Assembly (NCBI RefSeq): GCF_900188375.1 | Contig: NZ_FZOO01000009.1 | Span: 1-64,000, forward strand | From: Geodermatophilus pulveris | GTDB lineage: Bacteria; Actinomycetota; Actinomycetes; Mycobacteriales; Geodermatophilaceae | Reading direction: 5' to 3' | Length of the DNA stretch: 64,000 bases | Shown: positions 7,297 through 15,286 of the stretch, piece after piece | Numbering within the stretch: the first letter of the stretch is position 1 | Layout of the letters: each line of letters begins with the position of its first letter | Translations under genes and position numbers: made by a program | The notes under the pieces: generated by a model | What the model was told of the DNA's origin: nothing | Seen by the model: the letters and a program-made list of their open reading frames with translations, nothing else | The model's database searches: none

Positions 7297-8733
7297 GTGC
7301 CCGGCAGCGCGGTGGTCGTCGTCGGCGCCGGCCCGGTCGGGCTCACCGCGGCGCTGCTGCTCGCCCGCCGCGGGCTCGCCGTCGTCGTCCTCGAGCGGCA
7401 GCCGGGGCCCTACGGCCTGCCGCGCGCGGTGCACCTGGACGACGAGGCGCTGCGCGCGCTGTCCGACGCCGGCGTCGCCGAGGACTTCCTGCGGGTCAGC
7501 CGGCCGGTGCGCGGGCTGCGCCTGGTCGACGGGGTCGGGCGGGTGCTCGCCGAGTTCGCCCGCGCGCCGTCGTCCGGGCCGCACGGCTGGCCGCAGGCGT
7601 CGATGTTCTCCCAGCCGGATCTGGAGGAGCTGCTGCTGGCCGCCGTCCGCCGGGAGCCGCTCGTGGAGCTGCGCGCCGGCTGCGAGGTCGTGGACCTGAC
7701 GGCGGACGGCGTCGTCACCCTCGACCGGTCGTCCGGGGCGCGGACGCGGGTGCCCGCCGCGGCGGTGCTCGGCTGCGACGGGGCGAACTCCACGGTGCGG
7801 CGGCTGGTCGGCGCCCGGATGCGCGACCTCGGCCGGCCCGACCGCTGGCTGGTCGCCGACCTGCGCTCGGCGCGGCCGCTGCCGCTGTGGCCCGGGGTGC
7901 AGCAGGTGTGCGACCCGCACCGGCCGGCGACGCTGATGCCGGTGGCCGGCGACCGCTACCGGGCGGAGTTCCGCCTGCTGCCCGGCGAGACGGGGGAGCA
8001 GCTGGCCGCCCGGCTGCCGGAGCTGCTGGCCCCGCACGGCGCGGCGGGTGCAGAGGTGGTGCGGGTCGCCGAGTACGCCTACCGGGCGCAGGTGGCCGAC
8101 CGCTGGCGCTCGGGGCGGGTGCTGCTCGCCGGGGACGCCGCGCACCTCACCCCGCCGTTCATCGGGCAGGGGCTCGGGCTGGGCCTGCGCGACGTGCACC
8201 AGCTGGCCTGGAAGCTGGCCGCCGTCCTGGCCGGGACCGCGCCCGAGCGGCTGCTGGACACCCACCGCGCCGAGCGGGCGCCGCACGCGCGGTCGCTGGT
8301 GCGGCTCGCGCTGCTCGTCGGCGGGCTGATGACCGGCGGCGGCCGGCCTGCGGCGGTGCTGCGCCGCGCGGTGCTGGCCGGGGTGGACCGGCTGCCCGCC
8401 GTCGCCCGGTTCGCCGCCGGCAGCCGCACGCCGCCGCTGCGCCGCGGCCCGCTGGTGGTGCGCCGCGGGCGGGCCGGGCGGCGGCTGGCCGGGACGCTGC
8501 TGCCCCGCGCCCCGGTGAGCCTGGACGGCCAGGAGGTGCCGGTGGACGACGTCCTCGGGCCCGGGACCGCGCGGCTGCGGCTGCTCGCCCCCGGGCGGCT
8601 GGCGGTCCGGCCGGAGGGCTGCGGGGAGGTCGAGGTGGCCGACGTCTCCGGCGCGCTCACCGGGTGGCTGCGCGGCGGGCGCGCGGCGAGCGTCGTCGTC
8701 CGGCCCGACCGGATCGTGCTGGCCGCGTCCTGA
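7297..8733 (+). CDS. FAD-dependent aromatic-ring monooxygenase (MhpA-like)
   Basis: A 478-residue class A flavin monooxygenase. It opens with the FAD fold VVVVGAGPVGLTAALLLARRG, has the middle CDGANSTVR (DG) segment and the FAD/NADPH motif LLAGDAAHLTPPFIGQGLG. The closest pattern is the MhpA / 3-(3-hydroxyphenyl)propionate hydroxylase group, but the substrate cannot be read from sequence. GTG 7297 is taken as start because it directly precedes the first beta strand. It diverges from the alcohol dehydrogenase operon and shares a 115-base promoter region with it. Confidence 0.85.
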   Translation: MPGSAVVVVGAGPVGLTAALLLARRGLAVVVLERQPGPYGLPRAVHLDDEALRALSDAGVAEDFLRVSRPVRGLRLVDGVGRVLAEFARAPSSGPHGWPQASMFSQPDLEELLLAAVRREPLVELRAGCEVVDLTADGVVTLDRSSGARTRVPAAAVLGCDGANSTVRRLVGARMRDLGRPDRWLVADLRSARPLPLWPGVQQVCDPHRPATLMPVAGDRYRAEFRLLPGETGEQLAARLPELLAPHGAAGAEVVRVAEYAYRAQVADRWRSGRVLLAGDAAHLTPPFIGQGLGLGLRDVHQLAWKLAAVLAGTAPERLLDTHRAERAPHARSLVRLALLVGGLMTGGGRPAAVLRRAVLAGVDRLPAVARFAAGSRTPPLRRGPLVVRRGRAGRRLAGTLLPRAPVSLDGQEVPVDDVLGPGTARLRLLAPGRLAVRPEGCGEVEVADVSGALTGWLRGGRAASVVVRPDRIVLAAS

Positions 8734-8770
8734 GCGGGTGGCGGGCCCGGCTCGGGGTAGGGCCGGGTGC

Positions 8771-8977
8771 ATGCAGATCGACAAGAACCAGATCCTCGAC
8801 CTCCTCCGCTCCCAGGGCGACGACGCGAAGGCGCAGCAGGCCGACCAGGAGCTGCCCGGCACCGTCGACACCGACCAGCACGCCGGCCTGCTGGAGAAGC
8901 TGGGCCTGTCCCCGATGGACCTGGTCACCAAGCTCGGCGGCGGGGGTGGCGGCCTGGGCGGCCTGCTCGGCCGCTGA
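8771..8977 (+). CDS. Small conserved protein of unknown function, glycine-rich tail
   Basis: A 68-residue protein: a charged helical N-terminal part (IDKNQILDLLRSQGDDAKAQQA), a middle LPGTVDTDQHAGLLEKLGL, then a glycine-rich tail ending LGGLLGR. I believe similar short proteins occur in other actinobacteria but know no function. The ATG start lies seven bases after a TAGGGC hexamer, a weak -10 match that would give a leaderless mRNA. No partner gene is evident. Confidence 0.75.
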   Translation: MQIDKNQILDLLRSQGDDAKAQQADQELPGTVDTDQHAGLLEKLGLSPMDLVTKLGGGGGGLGGLLGR

Positions 8978-9463
8978 CCTGCCGCGACTGCGCGCTCACC
9001 GTGGTCTCGGGCGACCCGGGACCACGATGGGCGGGCACTCGGCGGCGCCGGTCGCCCGACCGGGTGACCGGCCGGCCGGTCCCTGACGCCCCGCCGACCA
9101 TGGCGCGGTGCGCGAACGCCTGCTGAGGGCCCCGGCCTGGCAGCGTCCTCTACGGAGCCGTGTCCGGTCCACTCCTCGCTCGGGACAGCCGCCGCCTCGT
9201 CGAGGCGGCCGGGTACCTCCCGTCCGGCCGGCTCGGTCGGGTCGTCCGGCTGGCGCGTCGCGGTGTGGTGCCCGAGGACCGGGAGCTGCGCCGCGCGGCA
9301 GGGGTCCTGATGTCCGGTCCCTGCCGTCGGCCGAGGGCGGAGCCTCCCGGTTGCCGTGGTGGTGGACGCCGCCGGGCTGACCGACACCTCGTGCACGAAC
9401 CGCGGACCAGGCCGGCCGGAGACCGCAGTTCGTGCACATCCTGCGAAGCGGCATGCTGACGCG
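8978..9463. other. 486-base gap with a possible gene remnant
   Basis: No complete gene is convincing. A plus-strand GTG frame at 9160 (GGAG upstream) starts with about 50 protein-like residues (VEAAGYLPSGRLGRVVRLAR, then PEDRELRRAAGVL) and then loses that character, which suggests a truncated gene. The 3' end holds an inverted repeat that probably regulates the next gene. Confidence 0.4.
9389..9437. promoter_or_regulatory. Inverted repeat and palindrome upstream of class V aminotransferase
   Basis: Arms 9391-9405 and 9423-9437 pair at 14 of 15 positions (GTGCACGAAC core) around 17 bases. The left arm overlaps a perfect palindrome TCGTGCACGA at 9389-9398. The GTG start is 26 bases downstream, so this looks like a repressor site; the same 10-base palindrome recurs at 44008-44017. 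Confidence 0.5.
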
Positions 9464-10666
9464 GTGAGCTACGACGTCGCCGCCGTCCGCGCCTGCTTCC
9501 CCGCCCTGCGCGAGGGAGCCGCCCACTTCGACGGGCCGGGCGGCTCGCAGGTCCCCGAGTCGGTGGCCGCCGCCGTCGCCGCGACCATGACCGCGCCGAT
9601 GGCCAACCGCGGCCGGACGACGCAGGCCGAGCGGAACGCCGACGACGTCGTCCTCGCCGCCCGCCGGGCGGTCGCCGACCTCGTCGCCGGCGAGCCCGGC
9701 GGCGTGGTGTTCGGGCGCAGCATGACCCAGCTGACCCACGACCTCTCCCGCACGCTGGCCGCCGGCTGGGGCCCCGGCGACGAGGTGGTGGTGACCCGGC
9801 TGGACCACGACGCCAACGTCCGCCCGTGGGTGCAGGCCGCGCAGGCCCGCGGCGCGACCGTGCGCTGGGCGGACTTCGACCCGGCCACCGGCGAGCTCAC
9901 CCCCGAGGCGGTGGCCGCCGTCCTGTCCGACCGCACCCGGCTGGTCGCGGTCACCGGCGCCTCCAACCTCATCGGCACCCGGCCGGACGTCGCCGCGATC
10001 AGCGCGCTGGCCCACGATGCCGGCGCCCTCGTGCACGTCGACGGGGTGCACCTCACCGCGCACGCCGCGGTCGACGTCGCCGCGCTGGGTGCGGACCTCT
10101 ACGCCTGCTCGCCGTACAAGTTCCTCGGCCCGCACCTCGGCTGCCTGGTCGCGGCGCCGGCGCTGCTCGAGACGCTGCACCCGGACAAGCTGCTGCCCTC
10201 CACCGACGCCGTCCCCGAGCGGTTCGAGCTGGGCACGCTGCCCTACGAGCTGCTCGCCGGCACCACCGCCGCGGTCGACTTCCTCGCCGGGCTGGGCGGT
10301 CCGGAGGGGGACCGCCGCGCCCGGCTGGCCGCGGGCATGGCGGGGCTGGAGGCGCACGAGGACCGGCTGCGGGAGCGCGTCGAGGACGGCGTCCGCGCGC
10401 TGCCCGGCGTCACGGTGTGGTCCCGGGCCGGGCGCCGGACGCCGACCCTGCTGCTCACCTTCGCCGGCCGGGACGCCGCCGACGCGTACCGGTCCCTGGC
10501 CGGCCGCGGGGTGAACGCGCCGGCCGGGTCCTTCTACGCGATCGAGGCGTCCCGCCACCTGGGCCTCGGGGACACCGGCGGCCTGCGCGTCGGGCTGGCG
10601 CCGTACAACGACGACGAGGACGTCGACCGCCTGCTGGCCGGCCTGGGGGAGTGGCTCGACACCTGA
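9464..10666 (+). CDS. Class V aminotransferase, cysteine-desulfurase-like
   Basis: A 400-residue PLP enzyme. Seen: HFDGPGGSQVP at the N-terminus, RLDHDANVRPW, the cofactor aspartate segment VHVDGVHLTAHA and the Schiff-base lysine in SPYKFLGPHLG. The pattern fits the cysteine-desulfurase-like group of class V aminotransferases, which is distinct from IscS/SufS; no clear mobile-loop catalytic cysteine is visible, so true desulfurase activity is doubtful. GTG 9464 is chosen because the homologous part begins there. No obvious pathway partner is adjacent. Confidence 0.82.
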   Translation: MSYDVAAVRACFPALREGAAHFDGPGGSQVPESVAAAVAATMTAPMANRGRTTQAERNADDVVLAARRAVADLVAGEPGGVVFGRSMTQLTHDLSRTLAAGWGPGDEVVVTRLDHDANVRPWVQAAQARGATVRWADFDPATGELTPEAVAAVLSDRTRLVAVTGASNLIGTRPDVAAISALAHDAGALVHVDGVHLTAHAAVDVAALGADLYACSPYKFLGPHLGCLVAAPALLETLHPDKLLPSTDAVPERFELGTLPYELLAGTTAAVDFLAGLGGPEGDRRARLAAGMAGLEAHEDRLRERVEDGVRALPGVTVWSRAGRRTPTLLLTFAGRDAADAYRSLAGRGVNAPAGSFYAIEASRHLGLGDTGGLRVGLAPYNDDEDVDRLLAGLGEWLDT

Positions 10667-10667
10667 C

Positions 10668-11020
10668 GAGGAGAAGGACGTCGACGCCGTGGCGCTGGTG
10701 GCCGCCATCCGGGCCGTGCGCCGCGGGGAGAGCGCCTTCGGCAGCCACAGCGCCACGATGGTGGTGCGCTCGCTGTCCGCGCCGCCGCCCGCGGCCCGCA
10801 GCGGCCCGGACCTCACCGCCCGCGAGCGCCAGGTCCTCACCCTGCTGGCCCGCGGGCTGTCCGACGAGGCGATCGGCCGGGAGCGGTGCATCTCGGCGAC
10901 CACGGCGGAGTTCCCCGTCGGCAACGTCATGCGCACGCTGGCGGTCAGCCGCCGCGCCGAGGCGGTGTACGTGAGGTCGGAGCTCGGGCTCATCCAGCCG
11001 CCGCCTGGCGTGTCGCGGCC
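10668..11020 (+). pseudogene. Remnant of a NarL/LuxR-type response regulator
   Basis: In one frame the sequence reads KDVDAVALVAAIRAVRRGES, typical of the linker after a receiver domain, then LTARERQVLTLLARGLSDEAIG, a LuxR-type HTH. The recognition helix part (TTAEFPVGNVMRTL) is altered from the usual TVKxHVxNI pattern. The receiver domain is missing: homology begins directly at the stop of the aminotransferase. The frame has no stop of its own and runs on into the next gene. A deletion remnant, probably non-functional. Confidence 0.65.
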
Positions 11021-11029
11021 CGGCCTGCC

Positions 11030-11035
11030 TAGCGT
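11030..11035 (+). promoter_or_regulatory. Candidate -10 box (TAGCGT) for the glucoamylase gene
   Basis: TAGCGT matches the actinobacterial TANNNT -10 pattern and would give a 5' leader of about 25 bases carrying GAGGAGG before GTG 11068. No convincing -35 box was found. Confidence 0.35.
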
Positions 11036-11067
11036 GGGTGAGCCGCACCACACCGAGGAGGCAGCCG

Positions 11068-13254
11068 GTGAGCCGCTCGCGCAGAGGACCGCTGGCGGGG
11101 GGCGCGGTGCTGGCCGGGCTGCTCGTCCTCGGCGCCGTCGTCCCCGCCGCCGCTCAGGCGGCGCCTGCCGCACCCGGGTCGCCCGGGCAGGCTGCGGACT
11201 GGGTGCCCGGCGACAAGGACGGCTTCGGGACGGCGATCGGCGCCCTGGACAGCACCGTCTGGTACACGCTGCGCGACGGCGTGCTCAGCGAGGTGTTCGC
11301 CCCGCGCATCGACACGCCGAGCTCGCGCAGCACCGAGCTGGTCGTCAGCGACGGGCGGACCTTCGCCGAGCGGGAGAGCGAGGCCACCGACTCCGTGGTC
11401 GAGCTGCTCGACCCGCGGGCGCTGGTGTACCGGCAGGTCAACACGGCCACCAGCGGCCGGTACCGGGTCACCAAGACCTACACGACCGACCCCGACCGCC
11501 CCGCGGTGCTCGTCGACGTCCGGGTGGAGTCCCTCGACGGGCAGCCCTACCAGGTGTACGTGCTGCACGACGTGGGGCTGGGCCTCAACGCCAACGACGA
11601 CACCGGCCGCTCGGTCGACGGCCGGCTGCTGGCCACCGACGGGGCGCTGAGCAGCGCCGTGGTCGCCTCCGGCGGCCTCACCGACACCTCCAGCGGCTAC
11701 CTCGAGCGCAGCGACGGCTGGGCCGACCTGCGGGAGGACTCCGTCCTCGACGACACCTGGGACGCCCCCACGCCGGGCAACGTCGTGCAGGTGGGCCGCA
11801 CCGGGCTCACCGGGCTGGCCGGCGCCCAGCAGCTCACCCTGGCCCTCGGCTTCGGCACGGGCGAGGACGACGCGGCGCGCGCCGCGGACGCCGCGCTGGA
11901 GCGGGGCTTCGGGCCGGCGCTGGCCGCCTACACCGAGGGCTGGCACGGCTACCTGGACACGCTCGCCCCGGTGCCGGCCAGCGCGGAGCGGTGGCGCACC
12001 GAGTACGACGTCTCGGCGATGGTGCTGGCCGCGGCCGAGGACAAGACCTTCCGCGGCGGGTTCGTCGCCGCCCCCGGCAAGCCGTGGGCCTGGGCGAACG
12101 ACCTGCAGCACTTCCCCGTCTACCACCAGGTGTGGTCGCGCGACCTCTACCAGATCGCCAGCGGCCTGCGGGCCATGGGCGACGTCGCGGCCGCCGAGCG
12201 GGCCCTGGACCACCTGTGGGAGGTGCAGCAGCGCCCCGACGGGTCCTTCCCGCAGAACGCCCGGCTGGACGGGGAGCCGGTGTTCGGCGGGCTGCAGATG
12301 GACGAGGTCGCGCTGCCGATCGTGCTGGCCTGGCAGCTGGGCCGCACCGGGCCGGCGGACTGGGAGCGGGTGCGGCTGTCGGCGGACTTCATCGTCGCCG
12401 AGGGCCCCGCGAGCGAGCAGGAGCGGTGGGAGAACCTCGGCGGGTACTCGCCGAACACCATCGCCACCGAGATCGCCGGGCTGGTCACCGCCGCCGACAT
12501 CGCCCGCGCCAACGGCGACACCGGCCGGGCCGACACCTACCTGGCCACCGCCGACAGCTGGCGGGAGCAGCTCGCCGCCTGGACGGTGACCACCACCGGG
12601 CCGCTCTCCCCGGAGCCCTACCACCTCCGCATCACCGCCGACGGGGACGCCGACGCCGGCACCGAGATCCAGATCGCCGACGGCGGCCCGCTGGTCGACC
12701 AGCGCCGGGTGCTCGACCCGAGCTTCCTGGACCTCGTCCGGCTCGGCGTGGTCGACGCCGCCGACCCGGTGGTGCGGCACACCCTGGAGCTGGTGGACGC
12801 GCAGCTGGCCTACGACACCGCCAACGGCCGGTTCTGGCACCGGTCGAGCTTCGACGGCTACGGCGAGCAGGCCGACGGCAGCCAGTGGGAGTCCGTCGAC
12901 GCCGGCACCGGGCTGACCATCGGCCGGGGCTGGCCGCTGCTGACCGGCGAGCGCGGCGAGTACGAGCTGGCCGCCGGGCTGGCCCCGGCCGAGGGCCCGC
13001 AGGAGCGGCTGGACACGATGGCCCGCTCGGCCGACGACCGGTCGCACTTCCTCGCCGAGCAGGTCTGGGACGACCGGCCGCCGTCCGCGCCCGGGTCGGA
13101 CTACGAGCCCGGCGAGCCGACGGCCGCGGCCACGCCGCTGACCTGGAGCCACGCCGGGTTCATCCGGCTGGCCCACGCGATCGACGCCGGCCGGCCGATC
13201 GACACGCCGTCCGTCGTCGCCTGCCGCTACGGGACGTCGCTCTGCCCGGGGTGA
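11068..13254 (+). CDS. Secreted GH15-family glucoamylase/glucodextranase-like enzyme
   Basis: A 728-residue exported enzyme. A signal peptide (basic SRSRRG, hydrophobic run, AQA-A cleavage) is followed by a glucodextranase-type N domain (DKDGFGTAIGALDSTVWYTL) and an alpha/alpha barrel. Expected GH15 features are visible: WSRDLYQIASGLRAMGD, the general acid region GLQMDEVALP, and the general base region HFLAEQVWD near the C-terminus. It should release glucose from the ends of alpha-glucans outside the cell. Start: GTG 11068 with GAGGAGG upstream. The last 28 bases overlap the convergent SRPBCC gene. Confidence 0.9.
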   Translation: MSRSRRGPLAGGAVLAGLLVLGAVVPAAAQAAPAAPGSPGQAADWVPGDKDGFGTAIGALDSTVWYTLRDGVLSEVFAPRIDTPSSRSTELVVSDGRTFAERESEATDSVVELLDPRALVYRQVNTATSGRYRVTKTYTTDPDRPAVLVDVRVESLDGQPYQVYVLHDVGLGLNANDDTGRSVDGRLLATDGALSSAVVASGGLTDTSSGYLERSDGWADLREDSVLDDTWDAPTPGNVVQVGRTGLTGLAGAQQLTLALGFGTGEDDAARAADAALERGFGPALAAYTEGWHGYLDTLAPVPASAERWRTEYDVSAMVLAAAEDKTFRGGFVAAPGKPWAWANDLQHFPVYHQVWSRDLYQIASGLRAMGDVAAAERALDHLWEVQQRPDGSFPQNARLDGEPVFGGLQMDEVALPIVLAWQLGRTGPADWERVRLSADFIVAEGPASEQERWENLGGYSPNTIATEIAGLVTAADIARANGDTGRADTYLATADSWREQLAAWTVTTTGPLSPEPYHLRITADGDADAGTEIQIADGGPLVDQRRVLDPSFLDLVRLGVVDAADPVVRHTLELVDAQLAYDTANGRFWHRSSFDGYGEQADGSQWESVDAGTGLTIGRGWPLLTGERGEYELAAGLAPAEGPQERLDTMARSADDRSHFLAEQVWDDRPPSAPGSDYEPGEPTAAATPLTWSHAGFIRLAHAIDAGRPIDTPSVVACRYGTSLCPG

Positions 13255-13742
13255 CCCGGGCCGGACCCGGCGATCCGCGCGATCGCGGCCAGGGTGGCCG
13301 GGATGCCCTCGTGCGCGGCGCGGGTGCGGTCGGCCACCTGGCGTTCGGCGTCGTCCCCGTAGCGCTCGGCGAAGCGGGCCAGCCCTGCGGGCAGGAACTC
13401 CCAGGACTCGGTCAGCCGGGTGCCGCCCTCGGCCGGCTCCATGCGGAACGCCCAGCGGACCAGCGACTCGCCGACCACCCAGGCGAACTGCCGGCCGCGG
13501 TCGGCGGCGACCACCTGGCTGCGGGTCTCCCAGGTGCGGTCCGGCGTCTCGTTGCGCCCGGTGAACCGGGCGCCCACCCGCGGCCCGTCACCGTCGTCCC
13601 ACCAGCAGGCGCGGCAGACGGGACTCCACTCCCCGGTGCGGGTGACGTCGGACACCAGGTCGTACACCTCCTCGGGGGAGGCGGCGACGACGATCGAGTC
13701 CGAGAAGGTCAGGTCCGGGGTCACCGGGGCAGTGTGCGCCAC
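13227..13742 (-). CDS. SRPBCC-family protein
   Basis: A 171-residue START/Bet v1-like protein: DSIVVAASPEEVYDLVSDVTRTGEWSP, then FTGRNETPDRTWETRSQVV and WAFRMEPAEGGTRLTESWEF, the usual strand pattern of polyketide-cyclase/dehydrase-like proteins that bind hydrophobic ligands. No catalytic role can be assigned. Its 3' end overlaps the convergent glucoamylase gene by 28 bases; upstream lies a decayed VWA gene. Confidence 0.8.
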   Translation of the reverse strand: MAHTAPVTPDLTFSDSIVVAASPEEVYDLVSDVTRTGEWSPVCRACWWDDGDGPRVGARFTGRNETPDRTWETRSQVVAADRGRQFAWVVGESLVRWAFRMEPAEGGTRLTESWEFLPAGLARFAERYGDDAERQVADRTRAAHEGIPATLAAIARIAGSGPGHPGQSDVP

Positions 13743-13777
13743 GGTCAGCGCGCCGACGCCCGCGTGACCCGTCGGTC

Positions 13778-13972
13778 GCCCAGCCCTCCAGCCCCGAGTG
13801 GTCGCGGATGACCTCCACCCGGCTGCAGCTCTCGGCGTAGGCGGGCAGGTCGCAGCCGCCCAGCGCCCATGAGTACCGCGGCACCGGGGTCAGCCAGATG
13901 GTCTCGCGCACCCGCCGGGCGAGGTCGGCGAACACGTCCAGCCGCGGCGCGTTGCCGTTGCCGTCACGGCAG
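13778..13972 (-). pseudogene. Remnant of a CoxE-type VWA gene
   Basis: On the minus strand one frame reads about 60 residues typical of the C-terminus of CoxE-family VWA proteins: RLDVFADLARRVRETIWLTP, then VPRYSWALGGCDLPAYAESC and a VEVIRDHSGLE end. The MIDAS part is absent, no start or stop belongs to it, and mftR begins within 100 bases. A leftover of a third AAA/VWA-type locus beside the mycofactocin genes. Confidence 0.7.
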
Positions 13973-14063
13973 GGGGAGCGGGGCGGGACCGGCCGACCGG
14001 AGGTGCAGGTCGGCCCGGCCGGTGAGGTGCACCTGCCCGACCGGACGGGCGGCCCGCCTGCGG

Positions 14064-14684
14064 TCAGGAGCCCGGCGGGGGGCGCAGGGCCGGGAAGCCC
14101 AGGGCGAGCTGGTCGAAGGCGGCGTGCAGGGCGTGCCCGAGGGTCGTCGTCCCGCCGGCCAGCCACACCTCGAAGGCCGTCGTCGCGGCCGCCCGCGTGC
14201 TGGTGGCCACCAGGCGGGGGAGCAGGTCGCCGGGGGCCTGGCCGGTGCGGCGGGCCACGTGCCCGGCCACCACCCGGTCGACGTCGGCGTAGCGCACCTG
14301 CGAGTGCGCCTGCAGCGCCGGCTCGCCCAGGATGAGCGCCATGCGCTGGCGCAGGGTCGGCAGGTCCGCGGCCGCGTAGTCGTTGACCTCGACGTAGGCC
14401 GCGCAGATGGAGGCCAGCACCGGCTGGTCGCCGTGGGTCGCGGCCAGCAGCCGGTCGAGCCGGGCGACGTGCGCGCCGAACTCGCCCCACACCGCGTCGG
14501 CCTTGGTGGGGAAGCAGCGGAAGAACGTGCGCCGGCTGGTGCCCGCGGCGTCGGCGATGTCGTCGGCGGTGACCTGCTCGAACCCGTCCCGGGTGAACAG
14601 CTCCAGGGCCGCCCGCTGGAGGCGGGCGCGGGTGTCGGCGCGCACGTCCACGGGCCCCTCGGTCACCGGCCCATCCTGCGCCAT
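14064..14684 (-). CDS. mftR: TetR-family regulator of the mycofactocin locus (MftR-like)
   Basis: About 206 residues: an N-terminal TetR helix-turn-helix (LQRAALELFTRDGFEQVTAD, DIADAAGTSRRTFFRCFPTK) and a helical ligand domain. MftR in mycobacteria represses the mft genes and responds to acyl-CoA, so the same role is expected; the divergent position 108 bases from mftA fits. Start is uncertain: ATG 14684 or GTG 14666, the latter with a weak AGGA upstream. A likely operator lies in the shared promoter region. Confidence 0.85.
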   Translation of the reverse strand: MAQDGPVTEGPVDVRADTRARLQRAALELFTRDGFEQVTADDIADAAGTSRRTFFRCFPTKADAVWGEFGAHVARLDRLLAATHGDQPVLASICAAYVEVNDYAAADLPTLRQRMALILGEPALQAHSQVRYADVDRVVAGHVARRTGQAPGDLLPRLVATSTRAAATTAFEVWLAGGTTTLGHALHAAFDQLALGFPALRPPPGS

Positions 14685-14725
14685 CGGCGGGTGGCCGACG
14701 GCGCGCCGCGGGGTCCCGGGCCGCT

Positions 14726-14756
14726 GTTGCCGGGTGGCACTGGGTGTCACTAACGT
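14726..14756 (+). promoter_or_regulatory. Candidate mftA promoter with embedded dyad (MftR operator)
   Basis: TTGCCG at 14726-14731 and TAACGT at 14751-14756 could be -35 and -10 boxes (19-base spacer). The spacer is almost filled by the dyad GTGGCAC-TGG-GTGTCAC (14734-14750, 6 of 7 pairs), a typical size for a TetR site, so bound MftR would block the promoter. Confidence 0.5.
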
Positions 14757-14792
14757 GCCCGCCACCGCATGACCCGGATCACAGGAGGCGCC

Positions 14793-14918
14793 GTGCCCGA
14801 GACCGTCGACCCCCAGGCCGACCGCAGCCCCGAGGCCGCCCCCGCGGTCGAGGAGACCCTGGTCGAGGAGTCCCTCGTCGAGGAGGTCTCCATCGACGGC
14901 ATGTGCGGGGTGTACTGA
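14793..14918 (+). CDS. mftA: Mycofactocin precursor peptide MftA
   Basis: A 41-residue peptide starting at GTG with AGGAGG eight bases upstream. The acidic leader contains VEETLVEESLVEEV and the end is the invariant IDGMCGVY. In the known pathway MftC decarboxylates the final Tyr and crosslinks Val-Tyr, and MftE releases the resulting AHDP core. All sequence features expected of MftA are present. It overlaps the mftB start. Confidence 0.97.
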   Translation: MPETVDPQADRSPEAAPAVEETLVEESLVEEVSIDGMCGVY

Positions 14919-15286
14919 TCGACGCCCCCGTCGCGGCGCCGGCCGGGCCCACCGGCGGGGCCGGCGCCGCCTCCCCGTCGGGCTCCGGCGTCCCCGCGCC
15001 CGCCCCGTCCCCCGGCTTCGACCCGTCCCTGCCGTGGCGGCGGGCCCGGTCGGTGGCCCTGCGCCCGGAGCCGTTCGGCGCGCTGGTCTACCACTTCGGC
15101 AACCGGAAGCTGTCCTTCCTCAAGTCGAAGGCGCTGGTCACCGTCGTCGAGACGCTGGCCGAGCACCCCAGCGCCGACGCCGCCCTGGTCGCGTGCGGCG
15201 TCCCCGCGGCGCAGCACGCGGCCTACCGCCGGGCGCTGGCCGACCTCGCCCGTTCCCAGATGATCGAGCCCCGGGAGACCCCGTGA
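14903..15286 (+). CDS. mftB: Mycofactocin peptide chaperone MftB
   Basis: About 127 residues. After an Ala/Pro-rich N-terminus comes the PqqD-like RiPP recognition element: VALRPEPFGALVYHFGNRKL followed by SFLKSKALVTVVETL. MftB binds MftA and delivers it to MftC. Start is uncertain: GTG 14903 lies within the mftA core codons, while CTG 14915 would overlap the mftA stop as CTGA. The stop overlaps the mftC start (GTGA), showing tight coupling of mftABC. Confidence 0.93.
   Translation: MRGVLIDAPVAAPAGPTGGAGAASPSGSGVPAPAPSPGFDPSLPWRRARSVALRPEPFGALVYHFGNRKLSFLKSKALVTVVETLAEHPSADAALVACGVPAAQHAAYRRALADLARSQMIEPRETP

Noticed and set aside
9464..10666. IscS/SufS-type cysteine desulfurase
   Set aside because: The PLP lysine is present but no clear mobile-loop catalytic cysteine and no Fe-S assembly partner genes are seen.
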